The notes under the pieces: generated by a model
What the model saw: only the letters and a program-made list of their open reading frames with translations
Told to the model about the DNA's origin: nothing
Database searches by the model: none
In this document: one piece after another, positions 36,196 through 45,469 of the stretch
Layout of the letters: each line of letters begins with the position of its first letter
How positions within the stretch are numbered: position 1 is the stretch's first letter
Made by a program: the position numbers and the translations under genes
Assembly (NCBI RefSeq): GCF_000186865.1
Contig: NW_008705571.1
Location: forward strand, 472,794 to 536,793
DNA: 64,000 nucleotides
From: Aureococcus anophagefferens
Lineage: Eukaryota > Sar > Pelagophyceae > Pelagomonadales > Pelagomonadaceae
Direction of reading: 5' to 3'

Positions 36196-37260
36196 CTACT
36201 CGAGGGCCGCGGCGCCGGAGATGATCTCGATGAGCTCCGTCGTGATGCGCGCCTGGCGCGCGCGGTTGTAGATGAGGACGAGCTTGTCGATGAGCTCGCC
36301 GCCGTTCTTCGTCGCGTTCTCCATGGCCTGCATGCGCGAGGACTGCTCGGACGTGGCGCCCTGCATCATGCCGTAGAAGATCTCCGTGGCGACGTAGTAC
36401 TCGTAGAGGCCCTTGAGGACCGTGTCCTCGGCGTCGTAGTTCGTGAGCGTGACGTCGTCGCCCTCGTAGACGAAAGGCTCGATGGACTTGATCGTCGGGT
36501 TGTACGCGATGGCGGAGACGAACTCGTTGTAGACGACCTGGATGGCGCCGGCCTTGTCCGCGTCGAGCTCGAGCGCCGTCTCCGCGACCATGGACGCGTA
36601 GTTGAAGTTGTACGGCGGCGGGATGTCGACGACGGCCATGGACAGGCTGTCGCCGACCATGCGGCGGAGCTGGCTCCGGCCCTTCTCGCCGACGGCGAGG
36701 ACGGAGATCGTCTTGTTCTCCGCGGAGAGCTTCGCCGTCAGGCCGCGGATGCCGCGCGCGACCGCGGAGTGCACGCCGCCGCAGAGGCCCTTGTCGGACG
36801 TCAACGCGACGACGACGCTGTGGTCCGGGAAGTAGGACACGTCCTCGAGGTCCTCGAAGGTCGACTTCTTCCCCTCGAGCACGGACGTCCACGAGCCGAA
36901 CTTCGTCGCGGCCGCGAGCCGGTTCTGCTCGCCGCGGAGCTTCGCGGCGGCGACCATCTTCATCGACGACGTGATCTTGACGATGTTCTGCGGCGGGGGG
37001 GGCGGGTCATTTCGCGGCGGTCGCGGGGGGGGCTCGCGGGGCGGGCGGGGCGCGTCTCGCGGCGCGGCGGGGCGGCGGGGCGCGCGCGCGGCGGCGGCGC
37101 GGCGCCGTCGCCGCGGTACGAGCGCTCTCGTCGGCGAGGGCCCCCGGGCGCGTCGACTCGCCTTGGTCGCGGCGATGCGCATCGCGATCTCCTTCTCCGT
37201 CGCGAACGTGCGGACCAACGGCCGCCTCGGGGCCGCCCGGGCCGCGGCGCGGAGCAACAT
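36196..37260 (-). CDS. ATP5F1C: Mitochondrial ATP synthase F1 gamma subunit, two exons
   Basis: Exon 1 (37260-37162, 33 codons) encodes a presequence and the start of the N-terminal helix (RTFATEKEIAMRIAATK). Exon 2 (36987-36196) continues NIVKITSSMKMVAAAKL, the rotor-shaft helix that turns inside the alpha3beta3 ring. VALTSDKGLCGGVHSAVAR and the C-terminal LIYNRARQARITTELIEIISGAAAL are family signatures. Total 296 aa. The 174-bp intron uses a GC donor (AAG then GCGAGT) and a C-rich acceptor tract ending CCGCAG, a clear GC-AG intron. A divergent promoter of 112 bp is shared with the coiled-coil gene downstream. Confidence 0.93.
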   Translation of the reverse strand: MLLRAAARAAPRRPLVRTFATEKEIAMRIAATKASRRARGPSPTRALVPRRRRRAAAARAPRRPAAPRDAPRPPREPPPRPPRNDPPPPPQNIVKITSSMKMVAAAKLRGEQNRLAAATKFGSWTSVLEGKKSTFEDLEDVSYFPDHSVVVALTSDKGLCGGVHSAVARGIRGLTAKLSAENKTISVLAVGEKGRSQLRRMVGDSLSMAVVDIPPPYNFNYASMVAETALELDADKAGAIQVVYNEFVSAIAYNPTIKSIEPFVYEGDDVTLTNYDAEDTVLKGLYEYYVATEIFYGMMQGATSEQSSRMQAMENATKNGGELIDKLVLIYNRARQARITTELIEIISGAAALE

Positions 37261-37372
37261 GCTGCTGCCGACGCGATCAACCAGTGGCTCGGCGACGACG
37301 GCCTCGGCTTTTTTGTTGCACGAGCCGGGGCGACATCGACCAGTATCCGAGGCTGCCCAGCGCCCTCGCACG

Positions 37373-38083
37373 ATGGACCTCATGCAGGCCTCGTCCGTGG
37401 ACCCGGCCGCCCTCAAGGAGGACGCGGCGCGGGCCAAGGAGATGGTGGCGATAATCTCGCACGCTAAGAAGGCCGAGGACCGGCGGGAGCGGTTGATGAA
37501 GAACGCGAAGACGCCGTCGCAGGTGCGCACCCTGGAGAAGCGCTTCGTCGTCGAGCGGCGGCAGGACGCGCAGCGCATCCGGGACCTGAGCCAGGAGCGC
37601 GAGGACCTGCTGCGCGTGTCGCTCGCGCGCCACGCCGGCGCGCCGGGCAAGGCCGGCCCGGGCCGGACGCTCGACTTCGTCAAGGGCACGACGACGGTCA
37701 AGGAGCGGACGACGATGGGCTCGAACAACCTCGAGCTCCAGTTCTTCCGCGAGGCCTACGCGAAGCTCGACGGGCCCCAGCCGCGGCGCGCGCCGCCCGG
37801 CGGCGGCCGCGGGTCCGCGCCGCCGCGCGCGGCCGCGCCCTCGGACGCGCTCCGCGAGAAGCGGCAGCTCCTCATGCGGCTCGGCGACCTCGTCGTGGAG
37901 GAGCACGCCATCCTCGGCGCGCCGTCGAACCGGTCGACCTACTCCTACGCCCCGCCGCGCCGGCCCGGCTCCGCGCGGTCCGTCGCGTCGCGCGCGAGCA
38001 GCGTCGCGTCCGCGGCGACCGTGGGCTCGCGCGCGCCCGCGCCGGGCCCGCGGCCGCGGAACGTGCCCCGGCTCCGCATGTAA
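37373..38083 (+). CDS. Coiled-coil protein of unknown function
   Basis: I do not recognise it. The 236-aa protein has an N-terminal charged coiled coil (about 10-85, AKEMVAIISHAKKAEDRRERL to ERRQDAQRIRDLSQEREDLL), a conserved-looking NNLELQFFREAYAKLDG (about 120), and a Pro/Arg/Ala/Ser-rich tail. Likely structural, possibly cytoskeletal or ciliary, but this is inference. Its start is 112 bp from that of ATP synthase gamma in the opposite direction; a near match to the promoter palindrome (GGCTGCCC) lies at about 37352. Confidence 0.6.
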   Translation: MDLMQASSVDPAALKEDAARAKEMVAIISHAKKAEDRRERLMKNAKTPSQVRTLEKRFVVERRQDAQRIRDLSQEREDLLRVSLARHAGAPGKAGPGRTLDFVKGTTTVKERTTMGSNNLELQFFREAYAKLDGPQPRRAPPGGGRGSAPPRAAAPSDALREKRQLLMRLGDLVVEEHAILGAPSNRSTYSYAPPRRPGSARSVASRASSVASAATVGSRAPAPGPRPRNVPRLRM

Positions 38084-38154
38084 GACGTACAATACGGCAG
38101 TGACACAAGTACGGTACGACAGTTTAGTTACGCTGCACCCGGAGGGGTCGCGCT

Positions 38155-40167
38155 TTAGGGGGTCGGCGTCGGCGCGTCGTGGTGCCGCGTCGCGGCCCGG
38201 AGGACGTACATGCCGCAGCACGTGACGACGGGCATCGTCAGGAAGATGACGACGGCCATGAGGATGCCGTGGCCGACGAAGCGGAAGCTCACATTGAAGA
38301 CGTAGTAGTGCTCGAGCTGGACGCCGAAGGCGAGGTTCGCGGCGAGCGCGAGGCCGAAGCCGGCCTGGACGACGTAGCGGTACTGGTGGTGGTCGCGCCG
38401 CGAGAGCTTGGGCGTCCACTCGAGGCGGAGCCGGAGGTCGTTGGGCCCCGGCGCCTCGGCCTCGGACTCGCGCTCGCCGGGCCGGGCCGGCGACGCGGCG
38501 CCGTCGCCCGGCGCCGCGGTCTGCTCGAGGGCCGTCGTCTTCCGCGACGAGGACGGGCTGTGGATGCCGATGGCCCTCTGGCGCGCCTCGGACGCCGCGC
38601 GGCTGCTCAGCGTCTTCGCGCGGGGCTTGCGGCGCCGCCAGACGCAGGAGAGGCAGCTCCGCGTGGGCTTGAGGATGAGCTCCGACGCCTCCGTCGCGAC
38701 GAACTGCTCCGAGATCTCGATGACGCGCTTCGCGGTGCCCGCGAAGTTCTCGGGCGTGTCGAGCGCGAGCGTGACGTCGTTGGCGCGGTAGGGCGGGATC
38801 TCGTCGAAGTCGACCTTGGCGCTCCCCAGGAGCGCGTCCGTGCGGTGGAACCGCATGTGGCGGTCCTCGCCGATCGCGTCCTCGCGGACCTCCAAATCCA
38901 AACTCTCGACGTCCGTCGCCACCGGAAAGACGAGCGTCGCGAGCGCGCGCGGCGACTCGTCCGGCGCGGGCTTGGGCCCCGTGGCGTTGAGGACGACGTC
39001 GCCGCGCGCGACGGACGAGCCGATGCGGCCGCGGACGTAGCAGCCCGTCGCGTCGGCCGCGAAGTCGTCGACGCGCGCGCCCAGCACCTCCACCTTGAGC
39101 GTGCCCTTGACCTTGGCGCGGTACGCTCCGAGCTGGGTCGCGTCCCACCAGGTCTCCTCGGGGATGAGGCCCACGTTCGGCGCCCAGACCTTGGTCGGCA
39201 CGACGATGGCCTTGGGCCAGACGAACTTCTCCGCGATGATGTGCTGGACGATGTGCGTCTCGAGGAAGCGGTTGATGAGGCTGAAGTTCACGAGGAAGGG
39301 CAGCGACTCCAGCGCCGTCACGGAAGCCTCGAGGACGACGGTGGACGGCGGCCGCGCGAAGGCGACCTGGAGCGCGCCGAAGCCGGGCAGGCCCGTGCTC
39401 AGCGGGCCGATCTTCAGGCGCAGCTGCTCCTTGTGGAAGCTCAGGCCCTTGATGGTCGCCGTGAGCTGGGGCGTCGCCGCGTCGCCGGCGACGCTGATGT
39501 CGGAGACGATCTCGAAGGTGTCGCCCTCGAAGGACACGACGAGGTCGAGGTCTAAAAAGTCGAAGCCGCTGTAGCTCGACGTGAGCGTCGCGCTCTCGAC
39601 GATGAGCGCCCGCCGGCCCAGGTTGCACTCCAACGTGACGAGCGACTTGATGGGCGCGTGGTCCATGCCGGCGAGCAGCTCGTTGACCGTCTCGCGCACC
39701 GTGTCCCGGAGCGCGTCCGAGACGATGCGCCGCAGCGTCGGCCAGAAGAGGTTCAGGAACGTGTTGAGCGCGTGGCCGAGGCGCGGCCAGTGGAAGGCCC
39801 GGCGCTCGCGCGTCGTCATGGACGGCGTCTTGAGCTGGACGTGGACGAAGATCAGGCACCGGACGACGCAGCCCAAGTACCGGAGCAGGAGGAACTTGGC
39901 GACGTAGAGCGCGGGCTCCAGAACCCGGAAGATCGAGGACCGCTTCTCCAGCGCTTCGATCTCCTCGCGCTCGAGCTCCCGCTCCTTCGCGAGATTCTCC
40001 TTCGCGAGCTTGTCCGCGTAGTTATCAATGTTGTTTTTTGGGCCGCCCGTCGCCGCCTTGATCATGGCCATGATGATCCATTTCACGACCGTGCGCAGCG
40101 GCCAGGTCAAGAGGCCGACGATGGACCAGGTCTCCTCCTCGCCTTCCATCTCGAAGTCGTCCTCCAT
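38155..40167 (-). CDS. SMP- and C2-domain membrane-contact-site protein (extended-synaptotagmin-like)
   Basis: A 670-aa protein from the first ATG (40167). An N-terminal hydrophobic hairpin region (LLTWPLRTVVKWIIMAMIKAA, and FLLLRYLGCVVRCLIFVHV near 110) precedes an SMP lipid-transfer domain (about 135-340: LNLFWPTLRRIVSDAL, GRRALIVESATLTSS, DLDLVVSFEGDTFEI, LPFLVNFSLINRFLE). A C2-like beta-sandwich follows (about 360-500, GTLKVEVLGARVDDF to DVTLALDTPENF), then a basic/Ser-rich linker and two C-terminal membrane segments. SMP proteins of the E-Syt/tricalbin/plant SYT1 group move glycerolipids between ER and plasma membrane. The C-terminal pair of helices is unusual for E-Syts. Single exon. 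Confidence 0.78.
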   Translation of the reverse strand: MEDDFEMEGEEETWSIVGLLTWPLRTVVKWIIMAMIKAATGGPKNNIDNYADKLAKENLAKERELEREEIEALEKRSSIFRVLEPALYVAKFLLLRYLGCVVRCLIFVHVQLKTPSMTTRERRAFHWPRLGHALNTFLNLFWPTLRRIVSDALRDTVRETVNELLAGMDHAPIKSLVTLECNLGRRALIVESATLTSSYSGFDFLDLDLVVSFEGDTFEIVSDISVAGDAATPQLTATIKGLSFHKEQLRLKIGPLSTGLPGFGALQVAFARPPSTVVLEASVTALESLPFLVNFSLINRFLETHIVQHIIAEKFVWPKAIVVPTKVWAPNVGLIPEETWWDATQLGAYRAKVKGTLKVEVLGARVDDFAADATGCYVRGRIGSSVARGDVVLNATGPKPAPDESPRALATLVFPVATDVESLDLEVREDAIGEDRHMRFHRTDALLGSAKVDFDEIPPYRANDVTLALDTPENFAGTAKRVIEISEQFVATEASELILKPTRSCLSCVWRRRKPRAKTLSSRAASEARQRAIGIHSPSSSRKTTALEQTAAPGDGAASPARPGERESEAEAPGPNDLRLRLEWTPKLSRRDHHQYRYVVQAGFGLALAANLAFGVQLEHYYVFNVSFRFVGHGILMAVVIFLTMPVVTCCGMYVLRAATRHHDAPTPTP

Positions 40168-40432
40168 GGCGGAGGCGACGGACGCGGCCACAACCGGGCT
40201 TGCGAGAGATTTTATTTCACCGCGGCCACTTCCGCCGCCTTGCGAGAAGCGCGCTTCGTGCGGTTGTGGTTGGCACTATGCCGGCTTCGTCAGGTTGTTG
40301 CCGTTCGCGTCTCGACTGCCCTATCGACAACAAGCTGCTTCCGCGGCGCCGACCGCCGGCGCCGCAGGGCTGCAGCAGCGCTCCGCAGCCGTGCGGCGGC
40401 CAGAAAGACCTCTAACAAGCCGCAGAAAACCC

Positions 40433-41695
40433 ATGCGCCGGCTGTCGTCGCTCCCGCGGCGCGTCCGGGCCGACGGCTCGGATTTCGCCCGCTTTGCGGC
40501 GGCCGCGGCGTCGCGGCCCATGTCGTCGCTCCCGCGGCGCGTGCTGGCCGACGGCCCGGACTTCGCCGACTTTGTGAGCGGGCGCGCGACGTCGCGCGCC
40601 GCGGCCGCGGCCGCCGCGGAGCCGCGGCCGGCGCTGTCGCGCGAGCGTCTCGACCCGGCGCTGCTCGTGGACCGCTTCGGGCGGCGGCACACGTACCTGC
40701 GGCTGTCGCTCACGGAGCGGTGCAACCTGCGGTGCCGCTACTGCATGCCCGCCGAGGGCGTGTCGGACCTGACGCCCGGCGGCGAGCTCCTGAGCGCGGG
40801 CGAGATCGAGCGCGTCGCGTCGGTCTTCGCGCGCGCGGGCGCGACGAAGGTGCGCCTCACGGGCGGCGAGCCGACGCTGCGGCGGGACCTGACGCAGATC
40901 TGCGGCGCCATCGCCGCCCTGCCGGGCGTCGAGTCCGTCGGCGTCACGACGAACGGCATCAATCTCCTGCGAAAGGAGGGCGCCGGCGCGCTCCTCGACA
41001 ACCTCGTCGACGCGGGCCTCACGAGCGTGAACCTGAGCCTCGACAGCCTGGACGCGACCAAGTTCGCCGCGCTGACGCGGCGGCCGGGCAAGACGCTCGA
41101 TCGGGTGCTGCGCGCCGTCGACGCGTGCGCGGCGCACGCGACGCTGAAAACCAAGGTCAACTGCGTCGTCATGCGCGGCGAGAACGACGACGAGCTCGCG
41201 GCCTTCGCGCGGCGCTGGGCCGGCACGGGCGTCGAGGTGCGCTTCATCGAGTGGATGCCGTTCCAGGCGAACGACTGGAGCGCGGGCAAGCTCGTCGCCT
41301 ACGACGACATGCTCGGCGCGCTCCGGGGCTCCCTCGCGCCCGGCGAGCGCCTCTACCAGCGGGACTCCGACGCGGCGGACCCGCACGACACGACGCGGTG
41401 GTGGCGCCTCGGCGGCGCGAAGCTCGGCTTCATCACGTCGATGACGGACCACTTCTGCGGCGGCTGCAACCGCGTCCGCGTCACCGCCGACGGCTCCCTG
41501 AAGACGTGCCTCTTCGGCAGCGACTCCGTGAGCCTCCGCGACGTGCTCCGGGGCGGCGCGTCCGACGCGGACCTCGCGGCCGCGGTCCACGCCGCGCTCC
41601 AGAAGAAGCACTTCCGCCACGGCGGCCACGGCGGCGCCGAGGACCTCGCCAAGCACGCGGGCGAGAACCGGCACATGGTCCGCATCGGGGGGTAA
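40433..41695 (+). CDS. MOCS1A: GTP 3',8-cyclase MoaA (MOCS1A/CNX2), molybdenum cofactor biosynthesis
   Basis: Radical SAM enzyme that turns GTP into (8S)-3',8-cyclo-7,8-dihydroguanosine 5'-triphosphate, the first step to cyclic pyranopterin monophosphate in mitochondria. Seen: N-terminal 4Fe-4S site CNLRCRYC, SAM-binding LTGGEPTLRRD, EWMPFQAND, the second cluster CGGCNRVRVTADGSLKTC and the C-terminal MVRIGG, whose Gly-Gly tail is required in MoaA proteins. The 420-aa protein has an N-terminal extension with a duplicated 26-codon unit (SLPRRVRADGSDFARF and SLPRRVLADGPDFADF), probably part of a targeting peptide. Start ATG 40433 chosen; the frame upstream overlaps the divergent SMP gene promoter. 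Confidence 0.92.
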   Translation: MRRLSSLPRRVRADGSDFARFAAAAASRPMSSLPRRVLADGPDFADFVSGRATSRAAAAAAAEPRPALSRERLDPALLVDRFGRRHTYLRLSLTERCNLRCRYCMPAEGVSDLTPGGELLSAGEIERVASVFARAGATKVRLTGGEPTLRRDLTQICGAIAALPGVESVGVTTNGINLLRKEGAGALLDNLVDAGLTSVNLSLDSLDATKFAALTRRPGKTLDRVLRAVDACAAHATLKTKVNCVVMRGENDDELAAFARRWAGTGVEVRFIEWMPFQANDWSAGKLVAYDDMLGALRGSLAPGERLYQRDSDAADPHDTTRWWRLGGAKLGFITSMTDHFCGGCNRVRVTADGSLKTCLFGSDSVSLRDVLRGGASDADLAAAVHAALQKKHFRHGGHGGAEDLAKHAGENRHMVRIGG

Positions 41696-41775
41696 TGCAT
41701 CGTGTATATATGTTGGTTTCCTTCAACCTTGGCGTCAACGTTGAGCTTCCTAACGGGCCTGGGCCGCCGGGCAGC

Positions 41776-42786
41776 ATGTCCTTCGTCGGCATCAAGCCCG
41801 GCACGCCGGACAGCGGGCGCGCCGTGCCGCAGAACGAGGGCGCGAAGGAGCGGCTCGAGCGGTTGGAGAGGGAATGGGCCGAGGAGAAGCGCAAGGCCAA
41901 GGAGAAGCGCGACGCGGGGCCGAAGCTGCGCTGGACGCCGCCGGCCGTCGAGCGCCTCGGCCCCATCGAGAACGAGGTCTACAAGTGCATCATGGCGGCG
42001 GATAAGCACAACGACGGCGACGACAACGAGCTCATGTACGTGCTCAACAAGAACGAGCCGGACGTGAACTTCACGTACTGCGGCCAGTCGATGCTCTTCA
42101 TCGCGTGCAACCACGGCAAGTACGGCGTCGTCCAGCTGCTGCTGCGCTGGCCGCACCCGCAGCCCATCGACATCATGAAGACGTCCGACGCCGGCGAGAC
42201 GCCGTTCCTGGCCGCCTGCCGCATCGGCCACGTGAAGATCGCGCAGCTGCTCATGGCGCAGCCGGACATGGACCCGAACCGGCGCGCGAACGACGGCCGG
42301 AGCCCCATCTGGTGCGCCTGCATCAAGGGCCACGTGGGCCTGCTGCAGTGGCTCCTCGACTCCCAGGAGATCGGCGTCATCGACTGGGAGTCGGCGGCGA
42401 ACGGGCTCGAGGGCTTCGACCCGCCGCGGAAGATCACGTGCATCGGCGCGTGCCGCGCCGCGATGAACTACGCGGCCATCCCCCTCGTCGAGGAGGGCGT
42501 CAAGCGCCAGCGCACGAAGCGCGCCAAGGCGCGCTTCAAGCGGGCCCAGGCCGGCGCCAAGGTCGCCGTGCGGCTCCGCGACGCGGACGGCGTCTTCTTC
42601 GGCACGGACACGTTCGACTCGTCGAACCTCGGCGAGATGACGCGCGAGCGCCACGACCTCGGCAACGAGCACGGCATCGACTTCGGCGGCCTGCGGAAGA
42701 AGCAGGCCGACGCCATGCAGTCCGAGGACGGGAGCCTCGACTTCGACAAGCTCCTCGCGATCGCCGCGGAGGCGAATAAGCCGCCG

Positions 42787-42819
<33 letters not shown>

Positions 42820-42891
42820 CCGCCCGCGGACCCGGCCCACGTCGTCAAGGAGCACAAGAACAAGCACCAGCGGCCCAAAAACGAGACGTAA
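41776..42891 (+). CDS. Ankyrin-repeat protein with charged termini
   Basis: A 371-aa protein from ATG 41776 (an earlier ATG overlapping the MoaA stop at 41695 sits in less biased sequence). After a charged coil (AKERLERLEREWAEEKRKAKEKR) come three to four ankyrin repeats (SMLFIACNHGKYGVVQLLLRWP, TPFLAACRIGHVKIAQLLMAQPDMDPNRR, SPIWCACIKGHVGLLQWLLDS). A Lys/Arg-rich helix and a PEPEPEPEPEP tail finish the protein. It resembles the other ankyrin gene near 19 kb only in repeat type. Function unknown; a scaffold is likely. Confidence 0.75.
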
Positions 42892-42910
42892 AACATTAGG
42901 CGTGCCAGCC

Positions 42911-44572
42911 TCACTCGTCGGGGACGAGCGCGTACTGGTACTTGGGGATGCGCGCGCAGTTCGTTTTCCTCGGGTCGACGCGCTCCTCGTGCTGGACGGC
43001 GATGGTCTTGTAGACCGTCGAGAGGAGCTGGAGTACCCGGCACTCCGTGTCGTGGAGGTGGCTGCCCGGCGCGTAGCCCGGGCTGCGGACGATGGAGACG
43101 AGCTTCGGCGTCGGCAGCGCGACGAGGAGCGGCTTGAGCAGGCCGTCCGCGAGGTACGCGAGCTCCTTCTCGTAGCGGCCCAGCGACGGCACGTGGAAGG
43201 GCTGCTCGAGAAAGTACTCGAGGTCGCGCTGCGACGTCTCGTCGACGACGCCGTCGGGGACGTCGAGCTTCGCCGCGTAGTCCGTGAGCGCGCGGAGCCG
43301 CCAGGGCTCCAGATTCCGCGCGCCGAGCGCGCGCTCGAAGGCCGCGCCGAAGGTCGACCGCTTCTTCGTCTGCACGTCCACGAAGCCGCCGACCTTGTTG
43401 AGCACGCGCTGCGCGTAGTCCGTCGCGTCCATCTCGTCGCGGTCCGTCGGGTGGCCCCGCGCCATGTAGTCCGCGTCGAGCTTGGGAAAGTTCCACGCGA
43501 GGTGGTAGAGCGTCTCGAGCTCGTCGTACTTGAGGCCGAAGCGGTTCCGGATGTCGACGGCGCCCGGCGACTCCGTGCTGAAGAAGTCGAGGTCCACGTC
43601 CAAAATCAACGGCTTCGACGGGTCCACCGCGGCGACGACGACGTCCCGGAGCGCGCCGTGTTCCGCCGCGACGACGGTCATGGAGAAGGGCCGCACGCGC
43701 GTCAGCTTGGCGACGTGGCCCGTGCGCCGCTCGCCGTCGCGCCAGAAGATGTGCCCGAAGTGCTCCCGGGCGAACTTGGCCGGCGTGTCGCCCGCGACGT
43801 CGACGCGGAGGTGGCCCGCGCCGTCGACGCCGACGACGAAGTGGAACGTCGCGTTCGTGTCGTAGAGGCAGCAGCGGAACTGGTTGCTCCAGGGCGGCTC
43901 GACGTAGATGATGTGCGCCGCGACGCCGAGGTGCACCGACGTCAGCAGGAAGTCGTTGATCGCGTTGTACGGCTCCAGGTCCCGCGCGTTCTCCGTCGGC
44001 AGCGCGTCCCGCGGGTACGCCAAAGGCACGCCCATGTCCGCGTGCGAGTCGACGTGCAGGATCGTCGCCCCGCCTTTCAAGCGGCCCGCGCGCGTCTCGC
44101 GCACGTAGTAGCTCAGCACGTGGTGGTGCTCCTCGACGACGCCGATCGTCGGCGGCTCGCGCTGGCCCGCGGCGGCGACCTTGGTGGCCACGGCCGCGGG
44201 CCGCGTCGCCGCCTGGGTCTTCTTGAAGGCGTCGCCGGCGGCGGCGGCGCTCGCGCGCTTCTCCGCCTGGGCGCGCGCGCGCGCCTGCGCGGAACCGACC
44301 AGGCTCTCGCGCGCGTGCGCCTCGGCCTTCGCGGCCGCGTCCGCCCGCCCCTGCGCCTTCGCGGCCGCGCGCTGCTGGCGCTTCGGCGCCGGCGGCGCCC
44401 GGTGCGCCTGCGTCGTGAACATGTAGAGCAGCACGAGCAGCGCGACGGCGAGCACGACGACGACCGCCGACTGCCGGCGGCTCCGGCTCTTGCCGCGCTC
44501 CGCGGCGTCGTCGTCCTCGTTCGCGTTCAAGGGGAGCAGCGACGGCGCGCTCGTCGACCGGTTCCGCCGCAT
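42911..44572 (-). CDS. UPF0489 (C5orf22-like) family protein, type II membrane
   Basis: A 553-aa protein. Residues 1-35 are basic and polar, followed by a membrane anchor (AVVVVLAVALLVLLYMF, about 36-52) and an Ala/Lys-rich coil (about 65-125). The luminal domain has the family blocks: EEHHHVLSYYVRETR, ATILHVDSHADMGVP, PSKPLILDVDLDFFST and FPKLDADYMARGHPTD. The repeated Asp/His motifs resemble an arginase/deacetylase-like metal site, but activity of the family is not established to my knowledge. The gene's 5' end, promoter and the start of the divergent kinase-like gene are tandemly duplicated just upstream. Confidence 0.8.
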   Translation of the reverse strand: MRRNRSTSAPSLLPLNANEDDDAAERGKSRSRRQSAVVVVLAVALLVLLYMFTTQAHRAPPAPKRQQRAAAKAQGRADAAAKAEAHARESLVGSAQARARAQAEKRASAAAAGDAFKKTQAATRPAAVATKVAAAGQREPPTIGVVEEHHHVLSYYVRETRAGRLKGGATILHVDSHADMGVPLAYPRDALPTENARDLEPYNAINDFLLTSVHLGVAAHIIYVEPPWSNQFRCCLYDTNATFHFVVGVDGAGHLRVDVAGDTPAKFAREHFGHIFWRDGERRTGHVAKLTRVRPFSMTVVAAEHGALRDVVVAAVDPSKPLILDVDLDFFSTESPGAVDIRNRFGLKYDELETLYHLAWNFPKLDADYMARGHPTDRDEMDATDYAQRVLNKVGGFVDVQTKKRSTFGAAFERALGARNLEPWRLRALTDYAAKLDVPDGVVDETSQRDLEYFLEQPFHVPSLGRYEKELAYLADGLLKPLLVALPTPKLVSIVRSPGYAPGSHLHDTECRVLQLLSTVYKTIAVQHEERVDPRKTNCARIPKYQYALVPDE

Positions 44573-44819
44573 CGTCGTCGACGCCGCGCGCGATGGGTCG
44601 CGGTCGTGCGTCTAGGTGCGCATGCGCGCGCGCGCGTCGCCGTACGACGTCGCTGCGGGCTGCCCGGCGCGCAACCAACTCTGAAAAAATTACGATTGTG
44701 CGTTTCAACCGCCTTCAAGTACCATGTTTTACCTTTATTACAATAAAATTAAGCGACTGTTAATCTCCACTTCTCGACGCTCGCAAAGCGCTAGGCGACC
44801 CGGCGTCGCCCCCCTTCGA

Positions 44820-44874
44820 ATGGCGCATCGATTCCTCGCAACCTGGCTCACGATCGGCCTCGCGAGCGCCTCGG
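44820..44874 (+). pseudogene. Truncated 5' copy of the kinase-like gene
   Basis: ATG plus about 17 codons (MAHRFLATWLTIGLASAS) nearly identical to the start of the complete gene at 45470. It stops at the duplication junction and runs into antisense UPF0489 sequence. It retains the promoter-side sequence, so it could still be transcribed. Confidence 0.8.
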
Positions 44875-45243
44875 CCGCGTCGCCGCCTGGGCCTTCTTGA
44901 AGGCGTCGCCGGCGGCGGCGGCGCTCGCGCGCTTCTCCGCCTGGGCGCGCGCGCGCGCCTGCGCGGAACCGACCAGGCTCTCGCGCGCGTGCGCCTCGGC
45001 CTTCGCGGCCGCGTCCGCCCGCGCCCGCGCCTTCGCGGCCGCGCGCTGCTGGCGCTTCGGCGCCGGCGGCGCCCGGTGCGCCTGCGTCGTGAACATGTAG
45101 AGCAGCACGAGCAGCGCGCCGGCGATCACGACGACGACCGCCGACTGCCGGCGGCTCCGGCTCTTGCCGCGCTCCGCGGCGTCGTCGTCCTCGTTCGCGT
45201 TCAAGGGGAGCGACGGCGCGCTCGTCGACCGGTTCCGCCGCAT
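44848..45243 (-). pseudogene. Truncated 5' copy of the UPF0489 gene
   Basis: An open 131-aa frame starting MRRNRSTSAPSLPLNANEDD matches the first 125 or so residues of the complete UPF0489 protein: cytosolic tail, membrane anchor and coil. It then crosses the duplication junction into unrelated residues (RPRRSRGRS). It lacks the whole conserved luminal domain. It keeps a full promoter copy and could produce a membrane-anchored fragment, but no function is suggested. Confidence 0.8.
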
Positions 45244-45469
45244 CGTCGTCGACGCCGCGCGCGATGGGTCGCGGTCGTGCGTCTAGGTGCGCATGCGCGC
45301 GCGCGCGTCGCCGTACGACGTCGCTGCGATGGGCTGCCCGGCGCGCGGCTCTGTATTTTTTCAGTCGTAGTTTCAACCGCCTCTTCAGTTACCCATGTTT
45401 ACGTACGATCGCTGAACTCCACTCCTCGACGCTGCAAAGCTCTAGGCGACCCGACGTCGCCGACTTCGA

